Assembly (NCBI RefSeq): GCF_018917525.1
Contig: NZ_JAHLOS010000003.1
Coordinates: 62,001 to 126,000, forward strand
Length of the DNA: 64,000 bases
Direction of reading: 5' to 3'
Source of the DNA: Enterococcus raffinosus
Lineage (GTDB): Bacteria > Bacillota > Bacilli > Lactobacillales > Enterococcaceae
A program made the translations under genes and the position numbers. The notes beneath the pieces are model-generated. The model had not been told where the DNA came from. It did no database searches and saw nothing but the letters and a program-made list of their open reading frames with translations. Shown here in pieces: positions 50,901 through 59,083 of this stretch (its first letter is position 1; the number at the start of each line of letters is the position of its first letter).

Positions 50901-51521
50901 ATGAAACAGAAAGTCATTTTAAAAATTTTCGGACTGTTAGCGCTATTTCAGATAGCGAGATTAGTGATTAAACAACTAATCTTCACACATATTGAACGAA
51001 CAAATTTCTTAGATCACTTGGCATCAATGGTTGCCATGATTTTGATGTCAGGGATGATTCTATTTATCTCAAAACAAAGAGAAATACGTTTATCTATTTT
51101 TCCCTCGAACTTTGGCAAATCATATGTAGTCGGAACGATTGTCTTTGTACTATTATTAGCATCGGCGCCTTCGATTTATGTCGGAGGCTTACAGACGATT
51201 ATGCTATTAATTTATAGCAGTGTGGTGACACCAATCTATGAAGAGTTGATTTTCCGCGGGTATATCTGGAATCGACTATCTGTTATTTTTAAACATCCCA
51301 TCAGTGTTTATTTATGGTCCTCGATTTTGTTTAGCATCTGGCATCTGGGCTATGTTGATTCTTTGGCCTTTCGAGTGGAATCAAGTCTTCTGCAGGCGCT
51401 GATTTGGAAAGCGATAACGGGTTTAGGTTATGGCTTGGTTTTAGGATTGCTGCGCTGGAAGAGTGGAAATTGCTATTCGACCATGTTGCTGCATGGAGTA
51501 ATGAATATTTTCGGGCGATAA
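50901..51521 (+). CDS. CPBP-family intramembrane metalloprotease
   Basis: 206 aa, about seven membrane helices. The Abi/CPBP motifs are EELIFRGYIW (Glu-Glu and Arg), FSIWHLGYV and the final LLHGVMNIF, containing the metal-binding His and Asn. Such proteins process prenylated or hydrophobic peptides or give self-immunity to bacteriocins. AAGGGG 7-8 nt before the ATG. Followed by a 9-codon ORF and an XRE membrane protein. Confidence 0.88.
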   Translation: MKQKVILKIFGLLALFQIARLVIKQLIFTHIERTNFLDHLASMVAMILMSGMILFISKQREIRLSIFPSNFGKSYVVGTIVFVLLLASAPSIYVGGLQTIMLLIYSSVVTPIYEELIFRGYIWNRLSVIFKHPISVYLWSSILFSIWHLGYVDSLAFRVESSLLQALIWKAITGLGYGLVLGLLRWKSGNCYSTMLLHGVMNIFGR

Positions 51522-51594
51522 CTGTTTTTTGATAAATACTGTTAAATCAACGTTTATATATATGATAAAGACTTTTGACAAGGGGGAAAGCCTC

Positions 51595-51624
51595 ATGATA
51601 AAGAGTTTTGCTGGTGGGAAGTAG
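51595..51624 (+). CDS. Possible 9-residue peptide ORF
   Basis: ATG 51595 to TAG 51624 encodes MIKSFAGGK. A strong AAGGGGGA lies 8 nt upstream, better than many real genes nearby. It sits between the CPBP protease and the XRE membrane protein, so a leader peptide or short signalling peptide is conceivable. It could also be chance. Confidence 0.3.
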   Translation: MIKSFAGGK

Positions 51625-51661
51625 GCGAAAGATTTATGGTGAGGATGAAGGAGCGGATGAA

Positions 51662-52234
51662 ATGAATTTAAGCAAACAGATTAAACGATTGAGGGAAGAA
51701 GCAGGATTTTCTCAAGAGGAATTATTCGAGAAAATTTACGTATCTCGCCAAACAATCTCAAATTGGGAGAATGAAAGGAGCTATCCTGATATTCATAACC
51801 TGTTATTGCTGAGTGTTCTTTTTAACGTGACTTTAGACGAACTTGTCAAAGGAGACGTGGAAACAATGAAGAATGTGATTAAAAAAGATGAGATGAACAA
51901 GTATAGCTACATTATGTTGGGAACAATCGGGGCAGCAGCGATTTTGTTCGGACCTGCCTGGAAGTTATTTGGGGATGTAGGACTTTTGATCCCGTTCGTC
52001 TTGTGGCTGGTGGGCATGTGGGCGGCGTTAAAAATCGAGAAAATAAAAAAAGAGAAAAATATCAAAACCTACAAAGAGATTGTCGCTTATATGGAATGTG
52101 AAGATGTAGAGGAGAAACGAAAAGAGCGGAGTTTCGGGAAAGATTTTCTTTCTCAAACAGTGATCGTTATTGTTTTTACAGCGATTGTAATGGCAGTATT
52201 ATTAGCAAGTTTGTGGATTAGTGGCAAGTTTTAA
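51662..52234 (+). CDS. XRE-family regulator with membrane domain
   Basis: 190 aa. Residues 1-65: HTH domain (IKRLREEAGFSQEELFEKIYVSRQTISNWENERSYPD). Then two close membrane helices (about 82-115), a charged stretch and one last helix (165-187). A membrane-tethered DNA-binding protein of this kind can respond to envelope signals. ATG 51662 has AAGGAGCGG; upstream in-frame codons lack a site. Follows the CPBP protease, and the pair may form an immunity or stress module. Confidence 0.85.
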   Translation: MNLSKQIKRLREEAGFSQEELFEKIYVSRQTISNWENERSYPDIHNLLLLSVLFNVTLDELVKGDVETMKNVIKKDEMNKYSYIMLGTIGAAAILFGPAWKLFGDVGLLIPFVLWLVGMWAALKIEKIKKEKNIKTYKEIVAYMECEDVEEKRKERSFGKDFLSQTVIVIVFTAIVMAVLLASLWISGKF

Positions 52235-52246
52235 ATAGTTATGAAA

Positions 52247-52289
52247 AGGTGTCTAAGGCTTGATTTTATAAGCTTTTAGACGCTTTTTT
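52247..52289 (+). terminator. Terminator after the XRE membrane protein
   Basis: GTGTCTAAGGCTT and AAGCTTTTAGACGC (one or two mismatches) then seven T. Confidence 0.85.
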
Positions 52290-52424
52290 TGCTTCTTTTT
52301 AACAAAAATTGGTTGCAAAATTTCTTCAAAAAACAAAAAAATCGGGGTTGGGCTTTTTCAGGAAATAGCGGTAGAATTTTTATGTAAACGAATACATGAG
52401 TACGGAGAAGGGGAGCGAAAACGC

Positions 52425-53576
52425 ATGACTGAAAAATCACACATTAAACCACTAGGAAAACGCCAGATTTTTACTATGAAGAGAGCTAGTTTAGAGAAAA
52501 GAGTGAACGAATATTATAGAGATACACAGGATGTAACGAATATCATCGAAAATCTGGTCGCGATCTTAGTGCGCAATGCGTTGATTTTTAGTGACTTTTC
52601 TCTTATTTGTCAGGAGCTTGTGACGGATATTTATTTAACTGCTGAACCCAATGATGTACTGCGGCGTTTTAGCAGTATCTTTAAACCCTATTTCAAAAAA
52701 AGCGGGGATTGGGATACAGTGATCCAGCGCTTGTTTACGAATAAAAAAGAATACCACCAGTCCTCCGAGCGATTCCGCTTAGCCGTTAAATACCTTTATG
52801 CTGTGAATATGCCGAAGGATGAGAGAGACGAAAATAGTTATAATCTTATCTCGGTGTTTAAAGATGCAAATGGGAAAAAGCATAAATGGACACTGAAAGA
52901 CGTAGATCCTGAAAAGACGGATGAGGAAACAGCAACCTTGCTGAAGCTATTAACGGAGTTGAGTATTTTCAAAAATAAAGAAGTTCGCCAATTTGCACAA
53001 TTGATGACTTTTGACTATTTTAAAACAGCGAATATCAGACATTATGAAGAACCGCAAGAAGATCAGCTGGAAACGTCCGTAGAAAAAAATATTGAAGAGG
53101 GAAGAGAAAAACTGGAAATTATGGTACCTCATGGGTTTGACCCTAGAACCTTGAGCGAGACAGAATTAATGGTCTTGGTTCAGGCATATTTGCCAGAAGG
53201 GAAAACTATCTCAGATGTCCATGTTTTCTTTATTGAGCGTCCAGCGGAGTTTCCGGAAGATGAGGAATCGCAACCGGCACCGCTGCTTGCCTCTGAGCAC
53301 ATAACAAAAAATCTACCTGAGCCGGCAGAGGAGACTTCACCAGAAAATCAAGCCGCTGTTGGAATCGCCGTTCCTCAGGAAAAAGCACCAAAGAAATCAC
53401 GCTCAAACAATATTGGTCATCTCAGCGGCAGCCAATTGTCCGCAATGAGCTTGATTGACAAGAGTAAAAATAAAGAAAAACAAACGTCAAATACAGCCAA
53501 GAGCAGCACGAAAAAAACGAAAAAAGATAAAAACAGCAGCAGTCGAAAAAGGAAAAGAGGAAAAAATAAGAAATAG
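52425..53576 (+). CDS. Protein of unknown function with lysine-rich disordered tail
   Basis: 383 aa, not recognised. Residues 1-240 look folded and mainly helical (RVNEYYRDTQDVTNIIENLVAIL, CQELVTDIYLTAEPNDVLRRF). Residues 285-383 are low-complexity, first acidic/proline-rich and then strongly basic with repeated K, S and R, ending RKRKRGKNKK. Such tails often bind nucleic acid or acidic surfaces. No signal peptide. GGAGAAGGGGAGCG precedes ATG 52425. Alone in its transcript. Confidence 0.7.
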   Translation: MTEKSHIKPLGKRQIFTMKRASLEKRVNEYYRDTQDVTNIIENLVAILVRNALIFSDFSLICQELVTDIYLTAEPNDVLRRFSSIFKPYFKKSGDWDTVIQRLFTNKKEYHQSSERFRLAVKYLYAVNMPKDERDENSYNLISVFKDANGKKHKWTLKDVDPEKTDEETATLLKLLTELSIFKNKEVRQFAQLMTFDYFKTANIRHYEEPQEDQLETSVEKNIEEGREKLEIMVPHGFDPRTLSETELMVLVQAYLPEGKTISDVHVFFIERPAEFPEDEESQPAPLLASEHITKNLPEPAEETSPENQAAVGIAVPQEKAPKKSRSNNIGHLSGSQLSAMSLIDKSKNKEKQTSNTAKSSTKKTKKDKNSSSRKRKRGKNKK

Positions 53577-53623
53577 ACCTTTCGCTTTATTAAAGGAGCC
53601 CTATTTGTCATGCTAAAAATTTT

Positions 53624-53661
53624 TCTATCAACAAAGAGCTTGGATGCACTTTGTCGATAGA
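53624..53661 (-). terminator. Hairpin downstream of the second XRE gene
   Basis: TCTATCAACAAAG and CTTTGTCGATAGA (one mismatch); on the minus strand it is followed by A-T-rich sequence including TTTTT. About 95 nt beyond the XRE stop. Confidence 0.45.
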
Positions 53662-53754
53662 AGAGTATCCTTCAATTATTGTAGTAAAAAAAGTATCAGC
53701 AGAGGAATCAAATTACTTGCTTTTGATAAGCAAGATAAATCAGAGAAAACTGAT

Positions 53755-54528
53755 TCACCTTTCCTTTTTATCAGTTTTGAAAAAAGCGGAAACCTTAGTG
53801 CCGTCGTCACTTTTCATGAATACTAGCTGTTCTGAATTAGAGGCTTCGATCACTTTTTTTGCCTGTTCTAGTTCTTCCCAAGAGTCGTATTCTAACATTC
53901 GTATTTGTCCGCCATATTCTTCTTGGAGTAACTGAATTGTATTTTTTGCGTCAACGACTGTAACCTTTTTGATTTTATGATTTTCATCTCTTTTGATTCT
54001 TAAAGTGACTTCCTTATTGTACATACTGTTTATAATGGCGGGTTGTATGAGAGTTGTTTCTGTCCCGTCAGGTAAAGTATCAATTATTTCACCAACAAAA
54101 TTCCCATTATAAAAATAAGCGCTATTCTCTTCACTTTGGTCTTTTGTCACTATCTTTGAATAATCCGAGAATTCATAGTGTGTGATTTTTGGTTCATCGG
54201 GTGTGCTATTTCCCTTTAGAAGAAAAACAACGATAATGGCAAATGAAATTAAGGTAATTACCAGAGTAAAGATAATTTTCTTAAAGAGACGATTCTTCTT
54301 TGCTTGCATTGTCATAGTATCCACCAATTGATCATCTTCACTGAGCAGCTGATCAACTGTAATATTATATAGCTCACTCAATGAAACCAGCATACTGAGG
54401 TCTGGATACGTACGATTGATTTCCCAACTTGAAATCGTAGAGCGGGAAACATTTAGAATCGTGGATAATTCTTCTTGGGTATATCCATGAGCGGTGCGAA
54501 GTTCTTTCAATTTTCTACCTATCTTCAA
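53755..54528 (-). CDS. XRE-family membrane-anchored regulator, second copy
   Basis: 257 aa. HTH domain (IGRKLKELRTAHGYTQEELSTILNVSRSTISSWEINRTYPDL, split here only for description), a single membrane helix (about 86-106), then an extracytoplasmic domain of about 150 residues. Likely a one-component sensor passing an outside signal to DNA. Start taken as TTG 54528 with GGCGGGGA 5 nt upstream; the longer ORF to 54690 would run through the terminator at 54662-54699. Confidence 0.8.
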   Translation of the reverse strand: MKIGRKLKELRTAHGYTQEELSTILNVSRSTISSWEINRTYPDLSMLVSLSELYNITVDQLLSEDDQLVDTMTMQAKKNRLFKKIIFTLVITLISFAIIVVFLLKGNSTPDEPKITHYEFSDYSKIVTKDQSEENSAYFYNGNFVGEIIDTLPDGTETTLIQPAIINSMYNKEVTLRIKRDENHKIKKVTVVDAKNTIQLLQEEYGGQIRMLEYDSWEELEQAKKVIEASNSEQLVFMKSDDGTKVSAFFKTDKKER

Positions 54529-54661
54529 TAAAATCCCCGCCTTTCTGTAACGTCTATTCTGGGTTAAAATCAGTGTACACGATTTTTTTTGAGGCATAAA
54601 GATACTTTTTGTAACGACTGTCAAATGGCGGTTTGTGACAATATGTAACAAAAAAATATTT

Positions 54662-54699
54662 AAAAACCCATTGATCTCCAAGAGGATCAATGGGTTTTT
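54662..54699 (-). terminator. Terminator of the amidohydrolase operon
   Basis: AACCCATTGATC / GATCAATGGGTT, perfect, 8-nt loop, with T-run on the minus strand and also T on the plus strand. Confidence 0.92.
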
Positions 54700-54706
54700 A
54701 GCATGA

Positions 54707-55708
54707 TTAAGTAAGATGAAAGATTCTTTCGGCGTTTTCGTGAGCGATTTTTTGTTTTAGTTCGTCGTTAATAGCAAAGTTTTCTAAATAGTCTCGTGTG
54801 TTTTCCCGCATTATATAAGGATAATCCATCGACCAAAGCAGGTGATCCTCCAGCATTTCGTTCAGGCAAAGCTGGAAAGGGGCATCATAAAACATACCGC
54901 TGGGGCTTAAATAAAGATGCTCGCGATAATAATCCGCAAAATTCTTTTTTAAGCCGGTCAATTGTGTCGGCAAATTCTCATCCAAACGTTGTAAGAAATA
55001 AGGAACCAGCTCACCAAAGTGTCCAGATACGATTTTCAAGCTGGGATATTGATCGAATATTCCTGAAAGAATCAAACGCATCACATGGATACCCGTATCC
55101 GCATGCCAACCAAAGCCATGACCTGCTAAAACAGTCGTAACAGCAGAGGACCATGCACCTTGATAATAGTGTTCACTCACCTGCGGAACAACCTCGCCGG
55201 GATGTAAAGCGATGGGTACGTCCAGTTCAGCGGCCTTGGCAAAGATCGGCCAGTATTTTTTGTCATCGAAGAACTCGCCGTTAAACGTTCCGGTTAATTG
55301 CGCGCCTTTCAAGCCAAGTTCTGATACCGCACGCTCGAGTTCGGCGACAGCCGCAGGAACATCAGCGACGGGTAATGAGGCTAATCCATAAAAACGCTCT
55401 GGATAGGCTTGGCATTTTTCTGCTAGCTCATCATTTGCTTGTCGACAAAGGGGGATCGCGTATTCTGCTGGCAGGTCCATTGGGTTATTGTTGCCATAGC
55501 TAATGATTTGGACATCAACCCCGCTTTTATCCATATAAGCCAAGCGTTTTTCACCGATTTCAGTAATACGGTCGTCCTTAGCGATAAAATTAGCGATGAA
55601 TTGTGCCTTAGTTTTTTCTTCCGGCGTTGCGTCTTGAGTTTTTACTTTAGTATAAGCATTATTTACAGCTGTTGAAATAAAATGTTCTTCTATTGTAATA
55701 AGTTTCAT
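54707..55708 (-). CDS. Amidohydrolase-2 family protein (resorcylate decarboxylase/ACMSD-like)
   Basis: 333 aa TIM-barrel metalloenzyme. Expected metal ligands in LITIEEHF, VPIALHPGE, VSGHFGELVPYF and LLWSMDYPY. This is the pattern of aromatic non-oxidative decarboxylases (gamma-resorcylate or 2,3-dihydroxybenzoate type) or related hydrolases. ATG 55708 with TAGGAG 9 nt upstream. Downstream of DUF2316 by 12 nt in a MarR-controlled operon. Confidence 0.86.
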   Translation of the reverse strand: MKLITIEEHFISTAVNNAYTKVKTQDATPEEKTKAQFIANFIAKDDRITEIGEKRLAYMDKSGVDVQIISYGNNNPMDLPAEYAIPLCRQANDELAEKCQAYPERFYGLASLPVADVPAAVAELERAVSELGLKGAQLTGTFNGEFFDDKKYWPIFAKAAELDVPIALHPGEVVPQVSEHYYQGAWSSAVTTVLAGHGFGWHADTGIHVMRLILSGIFDQYPSLKIVSGHFGELVPYFLQRLDENLPTQLTGLKKNFADYYREHLYLSPSGMFYDAPFQLCLNEMLEDHLLWSMDYPYIMRENTRDYLENFAINDELKQKIAHENAERIFHLT

Positions 55709-55720
55709 ATGCTTCAACTC

Positions 55721-56020
55721 CTATCCGATCTTTTTCTTATCGATGCGGCGGCTGTTTAAAAACCAATAGCGATGATAATCACCGACTAAGGCAGTGAAGG
55801 GGACGCTGGCGATACCTTGCTGCTCAAGCATGTCTTCCAAATAATTTTTCAAAACCCAAGGGTCTTCAATCTGATTGACCTCAAGCGCCAATGTGTCCTT
55901 GATCACATCAGTTGTTGTCTGTAAATCAGCTGCGATTTGATCAATGGCCAGCCCGGTACGTTCAAAATTTTCTTGAAGTTCTTTCTTTGTGTTGTGTACT
56001 TGTTGCGGAGTTAAAGACAT
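55721..56020 (-). CDS. DUF2316 family protein
   Basis: 99 aa, helical, cytoplasmic. LTPQQVHNTKKELQENFERTGLAIDQIAADLQTT and PWVLKNYLEDMLEQQG place it in DUF2316. An HTH-like N terminus is possible. Function unknown. First gene of the amidohydrolase operon, divergent from marR. ATG 56020 is preferred to a start three codons earlier. Confidence 0.8.
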   Translation of the reverse strand: MSLTPQQVHNTKKELQENFERTGLAIDQIAADLQTTTDVIKDTLALEVNQIEDPWVLKNYLEDMLEQQGIASVPFTALVGDYHRYWFLNSRRIDKKKIG

Positions 56021-56047
56021 AAAACACACTTCTTTCTTTAAAAATGA

Positions 56048-56124
56048 ATAGTTGTAATTTTAACTATCGGCAGCATACCTCCTTTACTAATAGTTGTCAA
56101 ATAAATAGTTGTGATTTAAACTAT
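56048..56124. promoter_or_regulatory. Divergent promoters with two MarR-type operators
   Basis: ATAGTT-N8-AACTAT occurs twice (56048-56067 and 56105-56124) and a half site lies between. Plus promoter: TTGTCA 56094-56099, 17 nt, TAAACT 56117-56122. Minus promoter: TTGACA 56095-56100, 17 nt, TATGCT 56072-56077. The two -35 boxes overlap, so one repressor could control both directions. Confidence 0.85.
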
Positions 56125-56146
56125 TGATAGAGAAAAGAGGGTGCAC

Positions 56147-56569
56147 ATGATTTCGCAAAGAAAAGATCTACCGGAAAAAATATATGCGATAGGGGTTTTG
56201 CAGCAGAATTTTGTCACAGAAAAATTAAAAGCATTGCATTTGAATGGTCTGCAATCTCGTAGTCTTAGCTACATTTCCATGAATCCAGGAACAATCCAAC
56301 GAGATTTGGCAAATTACCTTGGCAAGCAGCAAGCGACGGTGACCAATATTTTAAAAGTTTTAGAAGAAAAACAATTTATTTATCGCGAGATACCAAAGGA
56401 CAATGAGCGGCAGAAGAAAATCTATTTAACAGCAGCCGGCAATCAGATGGTGGAGAAAGTCCAAGCGATTTTTCAAACACTTGGAACACAAGTCGACTCT
56501 GCTTTTTCAAAAGAAGAGAAGCAGCAGTTCATGGAGTTTTTGAATCGAGCAGAAGAGCAATTGACGTAG
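56147..56569 (+). CDS. MarR-family transcriptional regulator
   Basis: 140 aa. Winged helix with recognition region TIQRDLANYLGKQQATVTNILKVLEEKQFIYRE and wing DNERQKKIYLTAAG, flanked by dimerisation helices. It should bind the ATAGTT-N8-AACTAT sites between itself and DUF2316-amidohydrolase, probably released by an aromatic ligand (inference). ATG 56147 with GAGG upstream. Terminator overlaps its stop. Confidence 0.92.
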   Translation: MISQRKDLPEKIYAIGVLQQNFVTEKLKALHLNGLQSRSLSYISMNPGTIQRDLANYLGKQQATVTNILKVLEEKQFIYREIPKDNERQKKIYLTAAGNQMVEKVQAIFQTLGTQVDSAFSKEEKQQFMEFLNRAEEQLT

Positions 56570-56591
56570 CGGATCATCGCTGCGTTTTTTT
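56564..56591 (+). terminator. Terminator of marR
   Basis: ACGTAGCG-GATCAT-CGCTGCGT and a seven-T run. Confidence 0.85.
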
Positions 56592-56812
56592 GTGCTCGGT
56601 TTCTGTAAGATGATGTGCAAATTTCTGAAACCTTTGCATATTACAGTGTAATTAATTTAAAATTAGGCTTTTATCATTTAGATACATCTGTTATAATTGT
56701 CATCACATCTTAAAGCAAGTTATCCTCTGTTTTTCCTGCTTTGACAGGCGGCGGTATCAGGCTTAAAGAGAAGATTTTAATTTTCATAATAGAAAAAAAG
56801 GAGAGAATAAGT

Positions 56813-57895
56813 ATGACGATTTACAATTTTTCTGCAGGTCCCGCGGTACTACCAAAAGCTGTGTTGGAGATCGCACAGTCCGAGATGCTTGATTACAAAA
56901 ATAGCGGCATGTCGGTGATGGAGCTGAGTCATCGTTCCTCCTTGTTTGAAGAAATCATCCAAGATGCTGAAAGCTTATTGAGAGAACTTATGGCGATTCC
57001 CGACAATTACAAGGTCTTGTTTTTACAAGGCGGCGCAAGCTTGCAATTTACCATGCTGCCGTTGAACTTGGCGCAAGGAAAGAAGGCTTTATATGTAAAT
57101 ACCGGTTCATGGTCGAAAAAAGCCATCAGTGCAGCCAAAGCACTCGATAATGTTGAGGTAGAAGTGATTGCTTCAAGTGAAGATAAGAATTTTACCTATA
57201 TTCCTGAACTGCCAGAAACGGTCGATCAAGAGGCCGCCTACGTGCACATTACGACGAACAATACAATAGAAGGAACCGCTTACGCTAAGATTCCCAACTT
57301 CGGCAAGGTTCCAGTAGTGGCGGATATGTCTTCAAATATTTTAGCCAACGATTATAAAGTTGAAGACTTTGGTGTAATTTATGCTGGTGCACAGAAAAAT
57401 ATTGGTCCGGCTGGGCTCACAGTTGTGATCATTCGTGAAGATTTGCTCAATCAAGAAGCAGCCTTTGCACCGATGCTAGACTATGCCTTGCAGGCGAAAA
57501 ATCATTCACTTTATAATACGCCACCGACTTATGCGATTTATATTGCGAAGCTGGTTTTCGAATGGGTGAAGGAACAAGGCGGGGTCGCTGGAATTACGGC
57601 GAAAGATCAGGAAAAGGCGCAACTATTATATGACGCGATTGAAAAATCAAGCCTGTTCACTAGTCCAGTGGAAAAAGCCAGCCGCTCGATCACCAATATT
57701 CCTTTCGTCACAGGGGATGAAGACTTGGACAAAGCCTTCAATCAAGCAGCTTTAGCTCAAGGGTTTGAAAACTTAAAGGGTCACCGTTCTGTTGGCGGGA
57801 TGCGGGCGAGTCTTTACAATGCTTTCCCAATCGAAGGGGTCGAGGCCTTAGTCGCATTTATGGCGGAGTTTGAAAAGGAAAATGGAGGGAAATAA
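56813..57895 (+). CDS. serC: Phosphoserine aminotransferase
   Basis: 360 aa, the second step of serine synthesis (3-phosphohydroxypyruvate to phosphoserine). [38 protein letters not shown], and the PLP lysine in [15 protein letters not shown] 56813 with AAGGAGAG; the longer frame from 56741 adds an unlikely leader. TATAAT at 56692-56697 is a probable -10. Followed at once by serA. Confidence 0.95.
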   Translation: MTIYNFSAGPAVLPKAVLEIAQSEMLDYKNSGMSVMELSHRSSLFEEIIQDAESLLRELMAIPDNYKVLFLQGGASLQFTMLPLNLAQGKKALYVNTGSWSKKAISAAKALDNVEVEVIASSEDKNFTYIPELPETVDQEAAYVHITTNNTIEGTAYAKIPNFGKVPVVADMSSNILANDYKVEDFGVIYAGAQKNIGPAGLTVVIIREDLLNQEAAFAPMLDYALQAKNHSLYNTPPTYAIYIAKLVFEWVKEQGGVAGITAKDQEKAQLLYDAIEKSSLFTSPVEKASRSITNIPFVTGDEDLDKAFNQAALAQGFENLKGHRSVGGMRASLYNAFPIEGVEALVAFMAEFEKENGGK

Positions 57896-59083
57896 ATGTT
57901 TCAGATTAAAACATTCAACGCGATCGCTCCTGAAGGAATGGCGCGTTTAGATAAAGAAAATTATCGTATCAATGAAAGCGAAGAACCAGATGGCATTATT
58001 TTACGCAGTCAAAAACTGCATGATTATGACTTTCCCAAGTCAGTTTTAGCAGTCGCACGGGCAGGTGCAGGTACGAATAATATCCCTGTGAAAGAGTGTA
58101 CAGAAAAAGGAATCGTGGTCTTTAATACTCCCGGCGCGAATGCCAATGCGGTAAAGGAATTAGTAATCGCGAGTTTACTATTGTCTGTTCGTCCGATGGT
58201 TCAAGGGATCAGCTGGGTGCAGACATTAGAAGGTGCGAACGTTGATGAACAGGCCGAAGCACAAAAATCACAATTTGCCGGAACAGAGTTAGAAGGCAAA
58301 AAGCTTGGAGTTATTGGTCTTGGCTCAATCGGTGCGATGGTCGCTAACGATGCCTATCGTTTAGGAATGGAAGTTACCGGCTATGATCCATACGTATCAG
58401 TCGATACGGCTTGGAGTATTTCTCGTCGCGTGAAACGGGCAAAGGACCTAAAGGAAGTCTTGACCAATTGTGATTTCGTCACAATTCATGTGCCATTAAC
58501 TGAACAAACGCATCATTTGATTGGGACAGAAGAATTGATGCAAATGAAAAAAACTGCTCGCTTGTTGAATTTTGCGCGTGGTGAGATTGTAGATACTGAC
58601 GCAGTAGTGAAGGCCGTTAACGAAGATCGAATTGCTGGTTTTACCACAGATTTTGCGGAGGAAAAATTACTGCATAACGATAAGATCACGGTGTTGCCGC
58701 ATTTAGGTGCGTCAACCGAGGAAGCGGAAGTTAACTGTGCCAAAATGGCTGCTCGCGGCTTGAAACGTTTCTTGGAAACCGGAGTGATTAAGCGTTCGGT
58801 CAATTTCCCGAATGTTGAAATGGCCTTCGAATCACCCTATCGTATTACAATTATTAACCGCAATGTACCGAATATGTTAGGGTTGATCGCGTCTGAGATC
58901 GCCTCTTTAGATGTCAATATTGACAACATGGTCAATCGCGGGAAGGATGATCACGCTTATACATTGGTGGATGTTTCAGAAACAAATCCCGATAAAATCG
59001 CGGCGATCGTTGAGCAGTTAAGTAAAAATGAAGGCATTGTCCGTGTCCGCGCGATCAAGCGGGATGAGGAGAGTGAATTTTAA
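57896..59083 (+). CDS. serA: D-3-phosphoglycerate dehydrogenase
   Basis: 395 aa, the first step of serine synthesis. NAD-binding KLGVIGLGSIGAMVANDA, the catalytic arginine in NFARGEIVDTDA, the glutamate in TTDFAEEKL-type text, and His in LPHLGASTEEAE. A C-terminal ACT-like domain (about 320-395, ITIINRNVPNMLGLIASEIASL) can sense serine. It starts directly after the serC stop and overlaps the DUF1015 gene by 1 nt. Confidence 0.95.
   Translation: MFQIKTFNAIAPEGMARLDKENYRINESEEPDGIILRSQKLHDYDFPKSVLAVARAGAGTNNIPVKECTEKGIVVFNTPGANANAVKELVIASLLLSVRPMVQGISWVQTLEGANVDEQAEAQKSQFAGTELEGKKLGVIGLGSIGAMVANDAYRLGMEVTGYDPYVSVDTAWSISRRVKRAKDLKEVLTNCDFVTIHVPLTEQTHHLIGTEELMQMKKTARLLNFARGEIVDTDAVVKAVNEDRIAGFTTDFAEEKLLHNDKITVLPHLGASTEEAEVNCAKMAARGLKRFLETGVIKRSVNFPNVEMAFESPYRITIINRNVPNMLGLIASEIASLDVNIDNMVNRGKDDHAYTLVDVSETNPDKIAAIVEQLSKNEGIVRVRAIKRDEESEF

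Noticed and set aside
53651-53935. Plus-strand ORF opposite the second XRE gene
   Set aside because: Mostly antisense to a well-supported coding region, with no ribosome site or family match.
54529-54690. 54-residue N-terminal extension of the second XRE protein
   Set aside because: It runs through the terminator of the neighbouring operon and has no ribosome site or homology; the HTH domain begins right after TTG 54528.
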